This document shows positions 36,739 to 46,185 of a DNA stretch of 64,000 nucleotides, piece after piece. The translations under genes and the position numbers were made by a program. The first letter of the stretch is position 1. Every line of letters begins with the position of its first letter. Under the pieces are notes generated by a model. That model did not search any database, was not told where the DNA came from, and saw only the letters and a program-made list of their open reading frames with translations. The stretch is from Bacteroidia bacterium (lineage in GTDB: Bacteria > Bacteroidota > Bacteroidia > Flavobacteriales > Flavobacteriaceae). The stretch lies in contig JAUIBW010000003.1 of the NCBI GenBank assembly GCA_030427585.1, positions 186,001-250,000 of the forward strand, in the 5' to 3' direction.

Positions 36739-38367
36739 TTATACTTGAATGATTCCCAAATTAAATTTCTTTTCGATAGGGGAATGATCTGCAGCTTCTA
36801 TACCCATAGAAATCCATTTCCTTGTATCTAATGGATCTATAATCGCGTCTGTCCAGATTCTTGCTGCGGCATAATATGGAGAAGTTTGCTTATCGTATCG
36901 AGCTTTGATTTTATTAAACAGTGCTTTCTCATCTTCTTCAGATAATTGTTCTCCTTTCTTTTTTAAAGAAGCTGTTTCAATCTGCAACAATACTTTTGCC
37001 GCTTGAGCACCCCCCATTACCGCTAATTCTGCACTTGGCCAGGCAGCAATTAATCTGGGGTCATATGCTTTGCCACACATCGCATAATTACCGGCACCAT
37101 AAGAATTTCCAACTACAATAGTAAATTTTGGTACTACACTATTACTCACAGCATTTACCATTTTTGCACCATCTTTAATAATACCACCATGCTCACTTTT
37201 ACTACCCACCATAAATCCGGTTACATCCTGCAGAAATACTAATGGTATTTTTTTTTGATTACAATTGGCAATAAATCGGGTCGCTTTATCTGCCGAGTCA
37301 GAATAGATAACACCGCCAAATTGCATTTCTCCTTTTTTGGTCTTTACTATTTTACGTTGATTTGCAACAATACCTACGGCCCAGCCATCGATACGCGCAT
37401 ATCCTGTTAAAATCGTTTGTCCGTATCCAGCTTTGTATTCTTCAAAATCAGAATCATCAACCAGTCGATTGATGATTTCCATCATATCATATTGTTCATT
37501 TCGAGCTTTTGGTAAGATGCCATAAATGTCATCTTGGTTTTCTTTAGGAAGAACAGGTTTGCTACGATTAAAACCAGCTTTTTCGAAATCTCCAATTTTT
37601 GACATCAAATTTTTAATGGTATCCAAAGCGTCTGCATCGTCTTTTGCTTTGTAATCGGTTACACCAGAAATTTCGCAATGGGTGGTAGCCCCACCCAGTG
37701 TTTCATTATCAATACTTTCTCCAATAGCTGCTTTTACCAAATAACTTCCGGCAAGGAATATACTACCTGTTTTATCTACAATTAAAGCTTCATCACTCAT
37801 AATTGGCAAATATGCTCCTCCTGCAACACAACTCCCCATAACTGCAGAAATTTGAACGATTCCCATACTGCTCATTACTGCATTATTACGAAATATCCTT
37901 CCAAAATGTTCTTTATCGGGAAAAATTTCATCTTGCATAGGTAGATATACTCCTGCACTATCAACAAGATAAATAATAGGCAGTTTGTTTTCAATAGATA
38001 ATTCCTGGGCCCTTAAGTTTTTCTTTCCTGTAATAGGAAACCAGGCACCAGCCTTTACCGTTGCATCGTTAGCGACAACAATACATTGTTTTCCACTTAC
38101 ATATCCAATCTTAACGACTACACCGCCACTAGGACATCCCCCATGATCATGATACATATCCTCTCCTGCAAAAGCACCAATTTCTATAGATTTAGAATCT
38201 TTATCTAATAAATAATCGATTCTTTCTCTTGCTGTCATTTTGCCTTTGGCATGAAGTTTTTCAATACGTTTTTCGCCTCCTCCTAATTTTACTTTGCCTA
38301 GGCGTTGTCGTAATTCTGATACTAAAAGTTTATTGTGATCTTCGTTTTTGTTGAAGTTTATATCCAT
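36739..38367 (-). CDS. Acyl-CoA carboxylase beta subunit (probably methylcrotonyl-CoA carboxylase)
   Basis: A 542-residue carboxyltransferase. ATG 38367 (MDINFNKNEDH) gives the family length; the longer frame would add repeat-derived residues. Conserved pieces are KMTARERIDYLLD, GGCPSGGVVVKIGYVSGK, GAYLPIMSDEALIV, VTGFMVGSKSEHGGIIKDGAKM and GNSYGAGNYAMCGKAYDP. These suit methylcrotonyl- or propionyl-type carboxylases; the SVHGGI/SEHGG variant favours methylcrotonyl-CoA in leucine breakdown. The biotin-carboxylase subunit is not in the window. A short tandem repeat lies just before the start codon. Confidence 0.9.
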   Translation of the reverse strand: MDINFNKNEDHNKLLVSELRQRLGKVKLGGGEKRIEKLHAKGKMTARERIDYLLDKDSKSIEIGAFAGEDMYHDHGGCPSGGVVVKIGYVSGKQCIVVANDATVKAGAWFPITGKKNLRAQELSIENKLPIIYLVDSAGVYLPMQDEIFPDKEHFGRIFRNNAVMSSMGIVQISAVMGSCVAGGAYLPIMSDEALIVDKTGSIFLAGSYLVKAAIGESIDNETLGGATTHCEISGVTDYKAKDDADALDTIKNLMSKIGDFEKAGFNRSKPVLPKENQDDIYGILPKARNEQYDMMEIINRLVDDSDFEEYKAGYGQTILTGYARIDGWAVGIVANQRKIVKTKKGEMQFGGVIYSDSADKATRFIANCNQKKIPLVFLQDVTGFMVGSKSEHGGIIKDGAKMVNAVSNSVVPKFTIVVGNSYGAGNYAMCGKAYDPRLIAAWPSAELAVMGGAQAAKVLLQIETASLKKKGEQLSEEDEKALFNKIKARYDKQTSPYYAAARIWTDAIIDPLDTRKWISMGIEAADHSPIEKKFNLGIIQV

Positions 38368-38370
38368 TTT

Positions 38371-38397
38371 TGTGTATTGTGTATATTGTGTGTATTG
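38371..38397 (-). repeat. Three 9-bp tandem repeats immediately upstream of the carboxylase
   Basis: TGTGTATTG, TGTATATTG, TGTGTATTG (plus-strand reading) lie 3 bases beyond the ATG at 38367, between promoter region and start codon. Copy-number change could alter leader spacing. Confidence 0.6.
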
Positions 38398-38421
38398 TTT
38401 GCACGAAAATACAAAAAACAT

Positions 38422-38896
38422 AGATTTTATGAAGGATAGGAAACCAATTTAAACTGTGCTATTATTTTGTTAATTAGGTATTATTATCTGAGCTATTTAA
38501 CCTATTGTTTTTTAGTGGTTTAATAAAAAATTTGGTAATTGTGTAATTAGAAATCTCTACTATCTTATACTTAATTAGGTACTAACAAAACGATTTGATT
38601 GTAAGTTTTGTATATATCTACGAAGTATTATCATGAGTATATTAATATTTTCTAATCATAAAAAGAAGTACATATGTCGCTAATAAATCTGGTACTATGT
38701 TTTAGAGTTGATATTAGATCTTTAAAGATCTTTTTTAAATAAAAGTGAATTCTTAATTTACTGAAGAACAATAGATAAACTATTTTTTTGTCTTAACAAC
38801 TCTATAAAAACCTGTGTTTTGACGATAAAATACCGATATTTGCACTTGCTTATGTATAAAAACATAAGCAACCGTACTAAACTAAAAAAATAATTT
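38422..38896. other. Divergent intergenic region of 475 bp
   Basis: It should hold promoters for the carboxylase (minus) and for the CAL67264/ettA group (plus). It includes a perfect 16-bp palindrome, AGATCTTTAAAGATCT, at 38716-38731. No gene, tRNA or clear terminator is seen. Confidence 0.5.
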
Positions 38897-39079
38897 ATGG
38901 GAATGAATAAAAATACAGTGTTGGCTTGGGCAACTTTTATAATGATAATAGTTGGTTTAGCACTTATTGCATTAGGAGCTTTTAGATATAGGGATGTATC
39001 GGGATATGGTTTTGCGGCTGTTGGAGTTGGCTTTTTTGCAATTGCCTGGGTTTTTAATGCATTAAAAGGGAGAGTTTAA
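38897..39079 (+). CDS. CAL67264-family small membrane protein
   Basis: A 60-residue protein with two hydrophobic helices (about 8-27 and 35-54) joined by an Arg/Asp turn (FRYRDVSGYGF), ending in NALKGRV. It closely fits the small flavobacterial membrane family named CAL67264, of unknown function. It lies 42 bp upstream of ettA in the same direction, an order repeated in this bacterial family, so it is probably cotranscribed. Confidence 0.8.
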   Translation: MGMNKNTVLAWATFIMIIVGLALIALGAFRYRDVSGYGFAAVGVGFFAIAWVFNALKGRV

Positions 39080-39121
39080 CTCTTATAAAACATACAATCT
39101 AAAAATAACAATTAAGGGCTT

Positions 39122-40813
39122 ATGTCAGACGATAAAAAAGTAATCTTTTCGATGTCCGGAGTGAGTAAAACTTACAAAAGTGCAAATACTCCGGTTCTCA
39201 AAAATATATATCTCAGTTTCTTTTATGGTGCTAAAATAGGTATTCTGGGACTTAATGGTTCGGGAAAATCTACTTTGCTTAAGATTATAGCGGGAATAGA
39301 TAAAAATTATCAGGGAGATGTTGTATTTGCTCCGGGATATACGGTTGGTTTGTTAGAACAAGAACCAAAGCTGGATCCAGAAAAAACTGTATTAGAAGTT
39401 GTAAAAGAAGGGGTAGCAGAAACTGTTGCCGTTTTAGACGAGTATAATAAGATTAATGATATGTTTGGTTTACCAGAGGTCTATGAGAATCCTGATAAAA
39501 TGCAGGAGCTTATGGACAAACAAGCAAACCTACAGGATCAGATCGATGCCAGTAATGCGTGGGAGTTGGATACCAAGTTAGAAATAGCTATGGATGCACT
39601 TCGTACTCCAGAATCGGATAAGAAAATAGGAGTATTATCTGGTGGTGAACGTAGAAGAGTAGCTCTCTGTCGTCTTTTACTACAAGAACCAGATGTTTTA
39701 TTATTAGATGAACCTACTAACCATTTGGATGCAGAATCTGTTCATTGGTTAGAGCATCACCTACAACAATATAAAGGTACTGTGATTGCTGTAACTCACG
39801 ATAGATACTTTTTGGATAATGCTGCAGGATGGATATTAGAACTTGATAGAGGAGAGGGTATCCCGTGGAAAGGGAATTACTCTTCATGGTTGGATCAAAA
39901 ATCGAAACGACTTGCACAAGAACAAAAGCAAGCTTCTAAACGCCAAAAAACATTAGAACGAGAGTTAGAATGGGTTCGTATGGCTCCAAAAGGTCGTCAG
40001 GCAAAACAAAAAGCACGTTTAAGTAACTATGATAAATTGTTGAGCCAGGATCAAAAACAAGTAGATGAAAAACTTGAAATTTATATCCCAAATGGCCCCA
40101 GATTAGGAACTAACGTAATCGAAGCTACAGGAGTTAGTAAAGCTTTTGATGATAAGTTGTTATATGAAGATCTAAATTTTAATCTTCCTCAGGCTGGTAT
40201 CGTTGGGATTATTGGTCCAAACGGAGCTGGTAAAACCACCATATTTAAAATGATAATGGGAGAGGAACAACCTGATAAAGGTAGCTTTACAGTAGGGGAT
40301 ACTGCTAAGATTGCTTATGTAGATCAAAGCCATAGTAATATAGATCCTGATAAAACTATCTGGCAAAACTTTAGTGATGAACAGGAGTTGGTAATGATGG
40401 GAGGAAGGCAAGTAAACTCAAGAGCATATTTGAGTCGTTTTAATTTTAGCGGAAGCGAGCAAAATAAAAAGGTATCTACTCTTTCTGGAGGTGAACGCAA
40501 CCGATTACACTTGGCAATGACTTTAAAGGAAGAAGGTAATGTATTACTTTTGGATGAGCCTACTAATGATTTAGATGTTAATACATTAAGAGCTTTAGAG
40601 GAAGGGCTGGAAAACTTTGCAGGATGTGCCGTGGTAATTTCTCACGACCGTTGGTTCCTTGATAGAATTTGTACGCATATCTTAGCTTTTGAAGGAGATT
40701 CGCAAGTATATTTCTTTGAAGGAAGTTTCTCTGATTATGAAGAGAATAAAAAGAAACGTCTAGGTGGTGATTTAATGCCAAAACGTATTAAGTATAAAAA
40801 ATTGGTGAGATAA
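39122..40813 (+). CDS. ettA: Energy-dependent translational throttle protein EttA (ABC-F)
   Basis: A 563-residue ABC-F ATPase that binds the ribosomal E site and links translation to ATP/ADP level. Two ATPase domains are complete: Walker A GLNGSGKST and GPNGAGKTT, signatures LSGGERRR and LSGGERNR, and Walker B LLLLDEPTNHLD and LLLLDEPTNDLD. The inter-domain P-site tRNA-interaction linker (about 245-320, QKSKRLAQEQKQASK) and the arm insertion in domain 1 are present. No membrane helices occur. It leads directly to a HAD gene, with 1 bp between stop and ATG. Confidence 0.95.
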   Translation: MSDDKKVIFSMSGVSKTYKSANTPVLKNIYLSFFYGAKIGILGLNGSGKSTLLKIIAGIDKNYQGDVVFAPGYTVGLLEQEPKLDPEKTVLEVVKEGVAETVAVLDEYNKINDMFGLPEVYENPDKMQELMDKQANLQDQIDASNAWELDTKLEIAMDALRTPESDKKIGVLSGGERRRVALCRLLLQEPDVLLLDEPTNHLDAESVHWLEHHLQQYKGTVIAVTHDRYFLDNAAGWILELDRGEGIPWKGNYSSWLDQKSKRLAQEQKQASKRQKTLERELEWVRMAPKGRQAKQKARLSNYDKLLSQDQKQVDEKLEIYIPNGPRLGTNVIEATGVSKAFDDKLLYEDLNFNLPQAGIVGIIGPNGAGKTTIFKMIMGEEQPDKGSFTVGDTAKIAYVDQSHSNIDPDKTIWQNFSDEQELVMMGGRQVNSRAYLSRFNFSGSEQNKKVSTLSGGERNRLHLAMTLKEEGNVLLLDEPTNDLDVNTLRALEEGLENFAGCAVVISHDRWFLDRICTHILAFEGDSQVYFFEGSFSDYEENKKKRLGGDLMPKRIKYKKLVR

Positions 40814-40814
40814 A

Positions 40815-41507
40815 ATGCCTTTAAAAAAAATTAAAGTAATTGCTTTTGATGCAGACGATACGCTCTGGGTAAATGAAACTTTTTTTAGAAAAGCAGAAGA
40901 AGAGTTTTGTGTGTTGTTAGAAGAGTATTTACCCAAAGAAGAAGCGAACAAATTACTTTTTGATGTCGAAATGCAAAACCTGTCATTATATGGCTACGGG
41001 ATTAAACCATTTACGCTTTCGTTAATAGAAGCTGCTATCAAGATTTCTAATGGAAATATGACGATAGATCTTGTACAGAAACTAATTGAAAAAGGAAAGG
41101 AAATGCTTCAGGAGCCTATTGAGTTGATTGATGGGATTGATGAAACATTACATCGGTTATCAGAGAAATACAGACTTGTAATGGCTACCAAAGGAGATTT
41201 GCTGGATCAGGAACGTAAACTTATTAGATCTGGATTAGAGAAGTATTTTCATCATATCGAAATTGTTTCTGATAAAACAGAAAAACAATATAAAAAACTA
41301 GTGAAACATCTGGATATTACCGAAGATGAGTTTTTAATGGTTGGAAACTCCTTGAAATCTGATATCCTACCGGTTTTAAATATTGGGGCACATGCATTTC
41401 ATATTCCGTTTCACACTACCTGGGCTCATGAAATGATTGATGATGAAATAGATCATCCAAATTTTAGAAGCTTTGCAAAGGCTAGTGAGTTGTTGCAAAT
41501 ATTATAA
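40815..41507 (+). CDS. HAD-superfamily hydrolase
   Basis: A 230-residue HAD phosphatase. Motif I is FDADDTLW (Asp at about 11 and 13), motif II is in LVMATKGD, Lys in KTEKQYKKLVK region, and motif IV in MVGNSLKSDILP. A helical cap of about 80 residues follows motif I (C1 type). Such proteins are often phosphoglycolate/nucleotide phosphatases; the substrate is not predictable here. It starts 1 bp after the ettA stop and ends 2 bp before the acetyltransferase-like gene, so all three are one operon. Confidence 0.88.
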   Translation: MPLKKIKVIAFDADDTLWVNETFFRKAEEEFCVLLEEYLPKEEANKLLFDVEMQNLSLYGYGIKPFTLSLIEAAIKISNGNMTIDLVQKLIEKGKEMLQEPIELIDGIDETLHRLSEKYRLVMATKGDLLDQERKLIRSGLEKYFHHIEIVSDKTEKQYKKLVKHLDITEDEFLMVGNSLKSDILPVLNIGAHAFHIPFHTTWAHEMIDDEIDHPNFRSFAKASELLQIL

Positions 41508-41509
41508 AA

Positions 41510-42139
41510 ATGAAAACAAAACTAGATCTAACTACCTGGAACAGAAAAGAACATTTTGACTTTTTTGGTAGTTTTGATGAATCGTTTTTTGGAATAACCA
41601 CAACTGTAGATTTTACATTAGGATACCAAAAGATAGAAGATCTGGGATATCCTTATTTTTTATTTTATCTCTACAAATCTCTTCATGCGGCTAACGCTAT
41701 TGAAGCTTTTAGATATCGTATAGAGGATAATCAAGTATTTGTATATGATAAAATTCATGCATCACCAACTATTGGGAGAGAAGATCATACATTCGGATTT
41801 TCATTTATGGAGTATGATAATGATTTTGAGATGTTTTGCAGTAAAGCACAGCTAGAAATTGAAGCTGTTAAAAAAAGTACAGGTTTACGACATACAGATA
41901 ATGCCAAACGTGTAGATACAATTCATTATTCATCTATTCCCTGGTATAATTTTACTGGACTTACACATGCCAGACATTTTCAGTTTACGGATAGTGTACC
42001 CAAAATCTCTTTTGGCAGATATACCAAAGAAAATGGTAAACTAAGTTTGCCAATTGCTATTCATGTACATCACGGACTTATGGATGGATATCATATAGGG
42101 CTTTATCTCGAAGAGTTTCAACGACTATTGAATGAATAA
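41510..42139 (+). CDS. Chloramphenicol acetyltransferase-like protein
   Basis: A 209-residue protein of the CAT fold. It begins DLTTWNRKEHFDFFG, the N-terminal CAT signature, and ends with HVHHGLMDGYHIG; His188 and Asp192 match the catalytic His195/Asp199 of type III CAT. FGRYT and the beta-strand before it line the acetyl-CoA tunnel. Because it is encoded with ettA and a HAD gene, not in a resistance island, the native substrate may be something other than chloramphenicol; resistance is not implied by sequence alone. A terminator overlaps its stop. Confidence 0.88.
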   Translation: MKTKLDLTTWNRKEHFDFFGSFDESFFGITTTVDFTLGYQKIEDLGYPYFLFYLYKSLHAANAIEAFRYRIEDNQVFVYDKIHASPTIGREDHTFGFSFMEYDNDFEMFCSKAQLEIEAVKKSTGLRHTDNAKRVDTIHYSSIPWYNFTGLTHARHFQFTDSVPKISFGRYTKENGKLSLPIAIHVHHGLMDGYHIGLYLEEFQRLLNE

Positions 42140-42185
42140 CATATTTTAAATATCATAAAAATGATTTTTTAAGATATGTTTTTTT
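42138..42185. terminator. Bidirectional terminator between the CAT-like and DUF3050 genes
   Basis: Arms 42138-42156 and 42161-42180 pair with one wobble and a small bulge; T5 follows on plus and an A/T-rich run on minus. It separates two convergent genes. Confidence 0.7.
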
Positions 42186-42191
42186 GGTGAT

Positions 42192-42983
42192 TTAGATACT
42201 ATACGTAAGCTTTTCCTTTTCTATTTCTATCATATCAGAAATACAATCCCATAATTTAATTCTATGAGCTAAAGCTCTTTTGGCAACTTGTAAAGTTTCG
42301 TCCCACTTTTTTGAATCGTTTCCGCACAATTCAGAAATCATTTCTAATGAAAGCGGTCCGTGTTCATCTCCATCAAGTTCAATATGTCTTTCGAGGTAAT
42401 ATGTTAGTTTATTATATAATTTATTTTCTGAGTCAGATTTTTTCAATATTTCAATAAACATATCAGGAATTACATCTTCTCTTCCAAAAGTGAATGCAGA
42501 TGCAATACGATGAGGTTCCCCAGTTTCTATAATTTTGAAAGAAAATTTAACGAAATTCTGTACATGCTCATCTATATTTATCTGATTTAACGCATAATCG
42601 ACATCATTTCCTGACGCAATTAAATCGATTAACAAATCAATTTTTGATGTATCGGCTTTTACCTGTTTCATAGCATCCAAATACATTTCAAAATGACTTT
42701 TTGGTTCTCCTAACTCATTAATATCACTTTCTTCTGCATGTACAATCTCGTTGATAAATCTGGATAATACAGGGTTTTCTCTAGGAATCCATGGGGTAGT
42801 AACATTGGTTAGTTTAATTTGTATTGCTTTTAGTAAAGACATAAAATCCCAAACTGCAAAAACATGGTTTTCCATAAATATTTTTATGTCGTTAATATGA
42901 CTCAAATTTTTATAGAGCTTATGATTTTGTAATTGTACTCTTAAATCAAAAAGTTCATTTTCTATGTGTTGTAATCTGTTCAT
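42192..42983 (-). CDS. DUF3050 haem-oxygenase-like protein
   Basis: A 263-residue DUF3050 protein, a family with a predicted haem-oxygenase-like helical fold. The core segments are [15 protein letters not shown] (about 40-55), [14 protein letters not shown] (near 92), and [18 protein letters not shown] (near 190-207); the E/H/E and H...D..H residues could bind iron, as in the di-iron oxidases of this fold. It is cytosolic. It lies 335 bp downstream of the histidine decarboxylase gene on the same strand. A hairpin between them may end that transcript, so the pairing may be only positional. Confidence 0.85.
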   Translation of the reverse strand: MNRLQHIENELFDLRVQLQNHKLYKNLSHINDIKIFMENHVFAVWDFMSLLKAIQIKLTNVTTPWIPRENPVLSRFINEIVHAEESDINELGEPKSHFEMYLDAMKQVKADTSKIDLLIDLIASGNDVDYALNQINIDEHVQNFVKFSFKIIETGEPHRIASAFTFGREDVIPDMFIEILKKSDSENKLYNKLTYYLERHIELDGDEHGPLSLEMISELCGNDSKKWDETLQVAKRALAHRIKLWDCISDMIEIEKEKLTYSI

Positions 42984-43318
42984 AGTATATTACATTCTAT
43001 TTTTCTATTACATGTTAGCTATTCTAACATAAAAAAGACAACCATGTTTTTAAACTGGTGCAAAAATAATATAAAAACAGAATACCACCGCATAAGGCGG
43101 TGGTACTTTGTAATGATAAGTTAATTACATTATAAGAAAGTATTGTCGAATTATATTAAATAGTGAATGGGGTATTTTATATAAGAAACAACAGCATACT
43201 TTTTACACAAATTCACTGACGAAAGTACCATAAAATTGAATGTTTTCTTATAAAATAATCATTACAATTTATTATACCTCATTATGTTAGGTTATAATCT
43301 TATGATTTTAATGTTGTA
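42984..43318. other. 335-bp spacer with a GC-rich hairpin
   Basis: TACCACCGC (43083-43091) and GCGGTGGTA (43097-43105) form a strong 9-bp stem with a 5-base loop; on the minus strand a T-rich stretch follows, so it could terminate histidine decarboxylase transcription. The rest is AT-rich without genes. Confidence 0.5.
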
Positions 43319-44440
43319 TTAGATCGTGCACATTTCTACCTCTATGTCTGCTATAAAATTATCAATCTGTTCGTAAGATACATTGGGCATACAAATGATA
43401 TGGGATTGCCCATTTTCTGTTGCCAATTGCCATTTATCTATAATTTCTGTGCTGGGAGCAGGGAAAACAATAGTTATGGCATTAGGGTTTCTCCAGGCTT
43501 TAATTCCAAAATCTTTGAGTTTGTTTTCTGTATAAGAAGCTACACCTAAACTATGCTCTGTTCGTTTTTTGAACCCTTCGACTCCTAATTTTTTTATAGC
43601 ATACCATAAAAATAATGGGGTGTGCCCATTTCTTGACCCGGTTATAGTAGCATCAGAACTACCTATGTACGCTATTCTTCTTGCAATTCGATCTCTGTTG
43701 TCCTTTTTTACAATAACTACTCCCGAAGGCATAGGAGATCCTATAAACTTATGTCCACTGATTGAGATGCTATCGATACCATCTTCAAAATCAAATTGTG
43801 GTCTTGGAGTAACAAACGGTGCAAATCCCCCGGCTAAAGCAGCATCGGCATGTATGTAATGCTTCTCTATAGCCATGTCTTCCAAAATCCCTTTAATTTT
43901 TTTGGTATTGTCTTTAGCTTCTGTCATTGTAGTTCCAATATTTGCAACTACTATTGCCGGTCTATGTCTGTTGTAACCAATAGCTTCTTTTAAATCATCA
44001 TAATCCATCTCACCATTGGGAAGTGATTTTACAATTACATAATTGATATTAAGTAAGGTTACATTTTTTTGGATACTATAATGTGTAGCTTCAGAAAAAT
44101 AAACCATCCCCTTCGGATATAATTCTCGTGCTACATACAGGCTATATAAGTTTCCTTCAGAACCACCATTGGTTACATATCCCCAAATATCATTTTCATG
44201 AGCTCTAAATAATTGGGCAAAGAAATTTACAACTTCACGTTCCATAGCTCTAGAATCTACACGATATGTAGATTCGCTAAACGGATCTCCTAAGTTGTTT
44301 AAAGGGAATTGGAGAAATGGCATTAATTCTGAATAATCAAAATCTTTTGAAACAGGGTATCCCAAAAAGTTTTGTGTTGTACTTTTGATGCTGTGATATA
44401 ACTCTTCGAGCTGTTGTTGTTCTGTAGTATGTAGTTTCAT
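43319..44440 (-). CDS. hdc: Pyridoxal-phosphate histidine decarboxylase
   Basis: A 373-residue group II PLP decarboxylase. NFLGYPVSKDFDYSEL and YVTNGGSEGNLYSLYVARE are typical of bacterial histidine decarboxylases. HADAALAGGFAPF holds the cofactor Asp, and SISISGHKFIGSPMP the PLP lysine (Lys231), aligning with Lys232/233 of the Morganella enzyme. Length equals that enzyme's (about 378). It should make histamine from histidine. Histamine may be a siderophore precursor (as in anguibactin/acinetobactin systems) but no NRPS is next to it. Alternative decarboxylase specificities cannot be excluded by sequence alone. Confidence 0.82.
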   Translation of the reverse strand: MKLHTTEQQQLEELYHSIKSTTQNFLGYPVSKDFDYSELMPFLQFPLNNLGDPFSESTYRVDSRAMEREVVNFFAQLFRAHENDIWGYVTNGGSEGNLYSLYVARELYPKGMVYFSEATHYSIQKNVTLLNINYVIVKSLPNGEMDYDDLKEAIGYNRHRPAIVVANIGTTMTEAKDNTKKIKGILEDMAIEKHYIHADAALAGGFAPFVTPRPQFDFEDGIDSISISGHKFIGSPMPSGVVIVKKDNRDRIARRIAYIGSSDATITGSRNGHTPLFLWYAIKKLGVEGFKKRTEHSLGVASYTENKLKDFGIKAWRNPNAITIVFPAPSTEIIDKWQLATENGQSHIICMPNVSYEQIDNFIADIEVEMCTI

Positions 44441-44701
44441 AATAGGCTTAATAATTTGCCCAAAGTTACATGCTATAGGTTAATATTCTAAATAATAATA
44501 TAAATTAAGAATATTAATCTTTTTTTTGTTTTTAAAATAGATTTTAATTCTAATAGTATGTGATTGAAACACGCTTTTTAGAATATCTTTCTTACATATA
44601 TTTCACTTCTATTAGCGATAAAATAAAAGTGAAGTTGTGTTATAGGAAGAAAATAGAAAATTTAATCTAAAACAGTTAAAAATAGTAGTGATTGTATATG
44701 C

Positions 44702-45292
44702 TTATAAAGTGTACAGTTCTCTCACTTCTCCCGCTTTCATTTCATTTAAATAAATGTTACCAACTCTTATTCGTACTAATCGTAGCGTGGGAAAACCAAC
44801 AGCTGATGTCATTTTTCGTACTTGTCGAAATTTTCCTTCCTGTAATGTGATAGATACCCAGCTGGTAAGGCCATGCCTATCATCACGTATTTTTTTAGGT
44901 CTTTTGGGAAATGTAGGAATAGTATCTATTTTGGAAGCTTTACAAGGTGAAGTGATGTATTTTTTACCTTCAAAACCAATTTCGACTCCTTTTCTTAATA
45001 ATTCAATTGCATCTATAGTAATATCACCATTTACTTGAGCATAGTATTCTTTTTCTACATGCCCACTACAGATATGGTTGCTAGTTTTTCCATCTGTAGT
45101 GAGTAATAATAGCCCTTCTGATTTTTCATCCAATCGCCCAATGGCCATTGTTCCTTCAGGAAAATCATACAATTCTCCTAATAGTTTTTTTGAATTTTGT
45201 TTCTGTCCATTATTAACAAATTGGCTTAGATATCCATAAGGTTTATAAATAGCATAATGTTGATGACTTTGTTTATCGGTATTGTTTTTCAT
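44702..45292 (-). CDS. RluE/RsuA-family pseudouridine synthase
   Basis: A 196-residue RNA pseudouridine synthase. The start YAIYKPYGYLSQF and the catalytic GRLDEKSEGLLLLTTDG (Asp near residue 59) are family hallmarks; KEYYAQVNG and GKFRQVRKM follow. There is no S4 RNA-binding domain, as in RluE, which modifies U2457 of 23S rRNA. The target is inferred. Single gene; the neighbouring 260-bp spacer to the decarboxylase holds nothing recognisable. Confidence 0.9.
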   Translation of the reverse strand: MKNNTDKQSHQHYAIYKPYGYLSQFVNNGQKQNSKKLLGELYDFPEGTMAIGRLDEKSEGLLLLTTDGKTSNHICSGHVEKEYYAQVNGDITIDAIELLRKGVEIGFEGKKYITSPCKASKIDTIPTFPKRPKKIRDDRHGLTSWVSITLQEGKFRQVRKMTSAVGFPTLRLVRIRVGNIYLNEMKAGEVRELYTL

Positions 45293-45623
45293 TCAAAAAA
45301 ATATAGAGAAATTGTGTTTTAGAGGCAAAAAAATGAGTTTTCGAATTTACGAATTTAGTTTTATCAGACCCAAAATTTCATATAGAACGATGAATCAGAT
45401 AAATACTTTTCTAAAATTAAAAATGAAAACTTATCTTTGTAAAAATTCAGTATATCAATATTTATATATTAGATGTATGCGTTATTGCAACAACTGGGTA
45501 AATTATTCGGTAAATCAATCTTAGAAATTGCTATTTTCCAATCATTCGTTTAGTATTTCAATGACAACCTCTATATTTTAGGTTAAAAATAGGTTTAATA
45601 AAAAATAATAGCATAAAGAGCGA
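45293..45623. other. 331-bp divergent intergenic region
   Basis: The region is AT-rich. A TATCTTTG at 45432-45439 matches the Bacteroidota -7 element, but no good upstream element was identified. It presumably contains promoters for the pseudouridine synthase and the cold-shock protein. Confidence 0.4.
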
Positions 45624-46073
45624 ATGGCAAAATCACAACAGACTTTTAGTAAAATTGAAAAAGAGAAAAAGAAGTTAAAAAAAAGAGAAGAAAAGCAGAA
45701 AAAGAAGCAGGAACGTAGAGCTAATTCTAATAAGGGTAATGGCTTAGATAGCATGATTGCTTATGTTGATGAAAATGGGTATACCACTGATACACCACCA
45801 GATCCAACTAAAAAGAAAAAAATTAAAGCAGAGCATATTGAGATTGGAGTTCCTAAAAGAGAAAAAGAAGAATTTGACCCGATAAGAAAAGGAAAAGTTG
45901 CGTTTTTTAATGATTCTAAAGGGTATGGTTTTATTAATGATACTGAAACACAGGAACGATATTTTGTACATGTAAATGGTTTGATGCAAGAGGTAAAAGA
46001 AAATGACAAAGTAACTTTTGAACTTGAGCGTGGTCAGAAAGGAATGAATGCTGTTAAAGTAAAAAAGATATAA
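45624..46073 (+). CDS. Cold-shock-domain protein with a basic N-terminal extension
   Basis: A 149-residue protein. Residues about 8-40 are an extreme Lys/Glu/Arg-rich coiled stretch, then a linker (IAYVDENGYTTDTPPDP). The last 65 residues are a cold-shock OB-fold with KGKVAFFNDSKGYGFI (RNP1) and RYFVHVNGL (RNP2). It should bind single-stranded nucleic acids, probably mRNA. This flavobacterial CspA relative differs from the 65-residue classic by its extension. It is followed by a strong terminator. Confidence 0.93.
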   Translation: MAKSQQTFSKIEKEKKKLKKREEKQKKKQERRANSNKGNGLDSMIAYVDENGYTTDTPPDPTKKKKIKAEHIEIGVPKREKEEFDPIRKGKVAFFNDSKGYGFINDTETQERYFVHVNGLMQEVKENDKVTFELERGQKGMNAVKVKKI

Positions 46074-46110
46074 TCATGTAATGATTTTTGTAATCATACT
46101 TAAAACACAC

Positions 46111-46143
46111 AAAAAAGGTCTGCAATACATGCAGACCTTTTTT
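46111..46143. terminator. Bidirectional terminator
   Basis: GGTCTGCA (46117-46124) pairs with TGCAGACC (46130-46137), with A6 before and T6 after. It lies between the convergent cold-shock and MBL genes. Confidence 0.9.
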
Positions 46144-46185
46144 ATATTGGATTTTTATTAGAACAGAAGTAGTACTGTTGACTTA

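Noticed and set aside
41510..42139. Mobile chloramphenicol resistance gene
   Set aside because: The gene is part of a chromosomal operon with ettA and a HAD gene with normal base composition, and no transposase is near.
43083..43105. GC-rich hairpin as a mobile element end or CRISPR-like repeat
   Set aside because: There is only one copy in the window and a transcription-terminator reading on the minus strand explains it.
45282..45524. 80-codon ORF between the pseudouridine synthase and cold-shock genes
   Set aside because: It overlaps the synthase start, uses a poor start context and has no recognisable features.
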